From: UBA2199 sp964628035
Lineage (GTDB): Bacteria > Acidobacteriota > Aminicenantia > UBA2199
Length of the DNA stretch: 64,000 bases
Direction: 5' to 3'
Assembly: GCA_964628035.1 (NCBI GenBank)
Contig: CAZVPI010000013.1
Span: 1-64,000, forward strand
The notes under the pieces are model-generated. The model was not told where the DNA came from. It saw only the letters and a program-made list of their open reading frames with translations, and did no database searches. Shown one piece after another: positions 63,019 to 64,000 of this stretch (position 1 is the stretch's first letter; each line of letters opens with the position of its first letter). The position numbers were made by a program, and so were the translations under genes.

Positions 63019-63204
63019 CTACTTCTTTTTGATCGTTGAGATCTTGAACGGCACGTACAGCGGGCAAAAGCCGAGCAGGGCCGTGACCAGCGGGATCAGC
63101 GCGAAAAGCCCCCACCAGGTCTGGAAATAGATGCCCAGGGCGATGCCGGCGAGGCCGATGACGCCCCGGACGATGCGGTCCGTACTTCCCATGTTGCGCT
63201 TCAT
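63019..63204 (-). CDS. DUF2892 (YgaP-like) small membrane protein
   Basis: 61 residues beginning MKRNMGSTDRIVRGVIGLAG, the standard DUF2892 start (N-x-G-x-x-DRxIRxxxG), and two membrane helices (about 13-30 and 31-50, WWGLFALIPLVTALLGFCPLY). GGAGGT lies 6 nt before the ATG. The domain is also found attached to rhodanese in YgaP. A small integral membrane protein of unknown role. Repeat copies lie on both sides of it. Confidence 0.9.
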   Translation of the reverse strand: MKRNMGSTDRIVRGVIGLAGIALGIYFQTWWGLFALIPLVTALLGFCPLYVPFKISTIKKK

Positions 63205-63283
63205 GTCGCACCTCCACGAACCCGCACATTAGATGCCAAATGCGGGATGGATGCAAGGCAAAAAGGCATGCCGATCCCCGTAC

Positions 63284-63328
63284 AGGGCTTTTTTTCTTGC
63301 TAATGTCTAACGTCTAACGTCTACCGTC
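63284..63328 (-). repeat. Heptamer-linked repeat, - orientation, copy 2
   Basis: On the - strand: three to four GACGTTA-type heptamers, then ATTAGCAAGAAAAAAAGCCC. It lies between the kinase stop codon (with which it overlaps slightly) and the DUF2892 start. Confidence 0.75.
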
Positions 63329-64000
63329 TGAGTTCGGATAGAGCTTGTCCAGCTCGGCCGCGATCTCGGCCAGCGTCGGCCTCTTCGCCGGATCCTTGTC
63401 GATCATGGCCGCGATCAACGCCTCCAGCGCCGGCGGCGTCTCCGGGTTGATCTCCCGCGCCGGCACCGGGTAGGTCTCGAGGATGCGGTGGATCACCTCG
63501 CCGGTCGCCTCGGACCAGAACGGCTTGGCCGCGGTCAGCATCTCGTAGAGGATGATGCCGGCCGAATAGATGTCGCCGGCGACCGACGAGACGCCCCGCT
63601 GGATGCGCTCGGGAGGCAGGTAGCGGACGGTGCCCATGACCACTCCCGACATCGTCAGCCGCGACTGGGCAGGGGTGATGGCCAGTCCGAAGTCGAGGAG
63701 CTTGACGAGCGGCCGGCCGCCGCCGCCGTCCAGAACCATGATGTTTTCGGGCTTCAGGTCGCGGTGCAGGATCTCCCGGCCGTGGATGGCCTTCAGGGCC
63801 TCTACGACCTGGCGCATGACCACGACGGCCTCCTGCGGCCGGAAGCGCCCGCGCTCGCGTATGAGGCGGGCCAGCGTGGCGCCCGACAGCAGCTCCATGG
63901 CGATGTAGAAGCAGTCGTCGCTCTCGCCGCGCTCGAAGACGCGCACGATGTGCGGGTGGTCCAGGCCGGCGGTGATCTGCGACTCGTGGCGGAAGCGGCG
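63314..64000 (-). CDS. Ser/Thr protein kinase (Pkn type), N-terminus outside the window
   Basis: About 228 residues visible, reading in from the right edge. The frame is open through 64000 (RRFRHESQITAGLDHPHIVR), so the N-lobe with the Gly loop and perhaps a leading domain are missing. The catalytic loop is ILHRDLKPENIM, the Mg site is LLDFGLA, the P+1/activation end is GTVRYLPPERI, and the conserved DIYSAGIILYEML and DPAKRPT follow. The protein stops 15 residues after the kinase fold, so there is no C-terminal membrane helix or sensor domain. The likely phospho-Thr reader in the window is the cNMP-FHA protein. Confidence 0.95.
   Translation of the reverse strand, partial: RRFRHESQITAGLDHPHIVRVFERGESDDCFYIAMELLSGATLARLIRERGRFRPQEAVVVMRQVVEALKAIHGREILHRDLKPENIMVLDGGGGRPLVKLLDFGLAITPAQSRLTMSGVVMGTVRYLPPERIQRGVSSVAGDIYSAGIILYEMLTAAKPFWSEATGEVIHRILETYPVPAREINPETPPALEALIAAMIDKDPAKRPTLAEIAAELDKLYPNSDGRR

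Overview
The window is GC-rich, densely coded bacterial chromosome from a diderm-type organism. It has lipoproteins with lipoboxes, Sec and Tat signal peptides, a type IV pilus retraction ATPase, a meso-DAP-type MurE, class II (B12-dependent) ribonucleotide reductase and a B12-binding mutase domain. The mix of multi-PAS kinases, a DUF362 protein, a dcw operon and long ATGA-coupled gene strings would fit Acidobacteriota/Aminicenantes or a deltaproteobacterial relative. That placement is inference; there is no rRNA or other phylogenetic marker that I can compare.

Layout. (1) 1-12.3 kb, + strand: a signalling island with a membrane PAS histidine kinase cut by the left edge, a lone receiver protein, and three large kinases that each begin with a receiver domain. 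One of these is split by an in-frame TAA. (2) 12.4-17.3 kb, - strand: a sigma-54 activator gene followed by an operon of a secreted HExxH protein, an unknown protein, an extended PilT and a small secreted protein. A sigma-54-type promoter lies in front of that operon. (3) 17.5-24.0 kb, + strand: a 5TM sensor kinase, a PAS protein, a secreted protein, an ArfB-like rescue factor, a membrane coiled-coil protein, a small membrane protein and an exported MsrB-MsrA fusion. (4) 24.0-30.8 kb, - strand: a UPRT-like enzyme, a Tat-exported DUF362 protein, and the coupled operon purM - SQAD-repeat protein - tupA - tupB - tupC. (5) 30.9-32.4 kb, + strand: comF and a membrane-anchored protein that ends in a clear terminator. 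(6) 32.6-51.8 kb, - strand: a lipoprotein gene with murB, and the dcw operon mraZ-rsmH-ftsL-ftsI-murE-murF-murD-ftsW-murC-ftsQ-ftsA-ftsZ. That operon runs on by start/stop overlaps into hutI, amrB and pcnB. mraY and murG are absent from it. (7) 51.8-62.4 kb: nrdJ, a cNMP/FHA protein, response regulator-valS-birA (- strand), a B12-binding domain protein, an M23 peptidase, a lipoprotein and a small PAS protein. (8) 62.4-64 kb: a repeat-rich noncoding stretch carrying a small transposon-like element, a DUF2892 membrane protein, and a Ser/Thr kinase cut by the right edge.

Two things cut across regions. Many genes have recognisable TTGACA/TATAAT-type promoters whose -10 box lies only 6-20 nt before the start codon, so leaderless or very short-leader mRNAs look common; this settles several start codons. 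The best candidates for a closer look are the regulator/sigma-54 promoter/PilT arrangement, the MraZ boxes placed across the mraZ start, the gapped dcw operon, and the TIR/TSD element nested in heptamer repeats. No tRNA, rRNA, CRISPR array, integrase or complete IS was seen.
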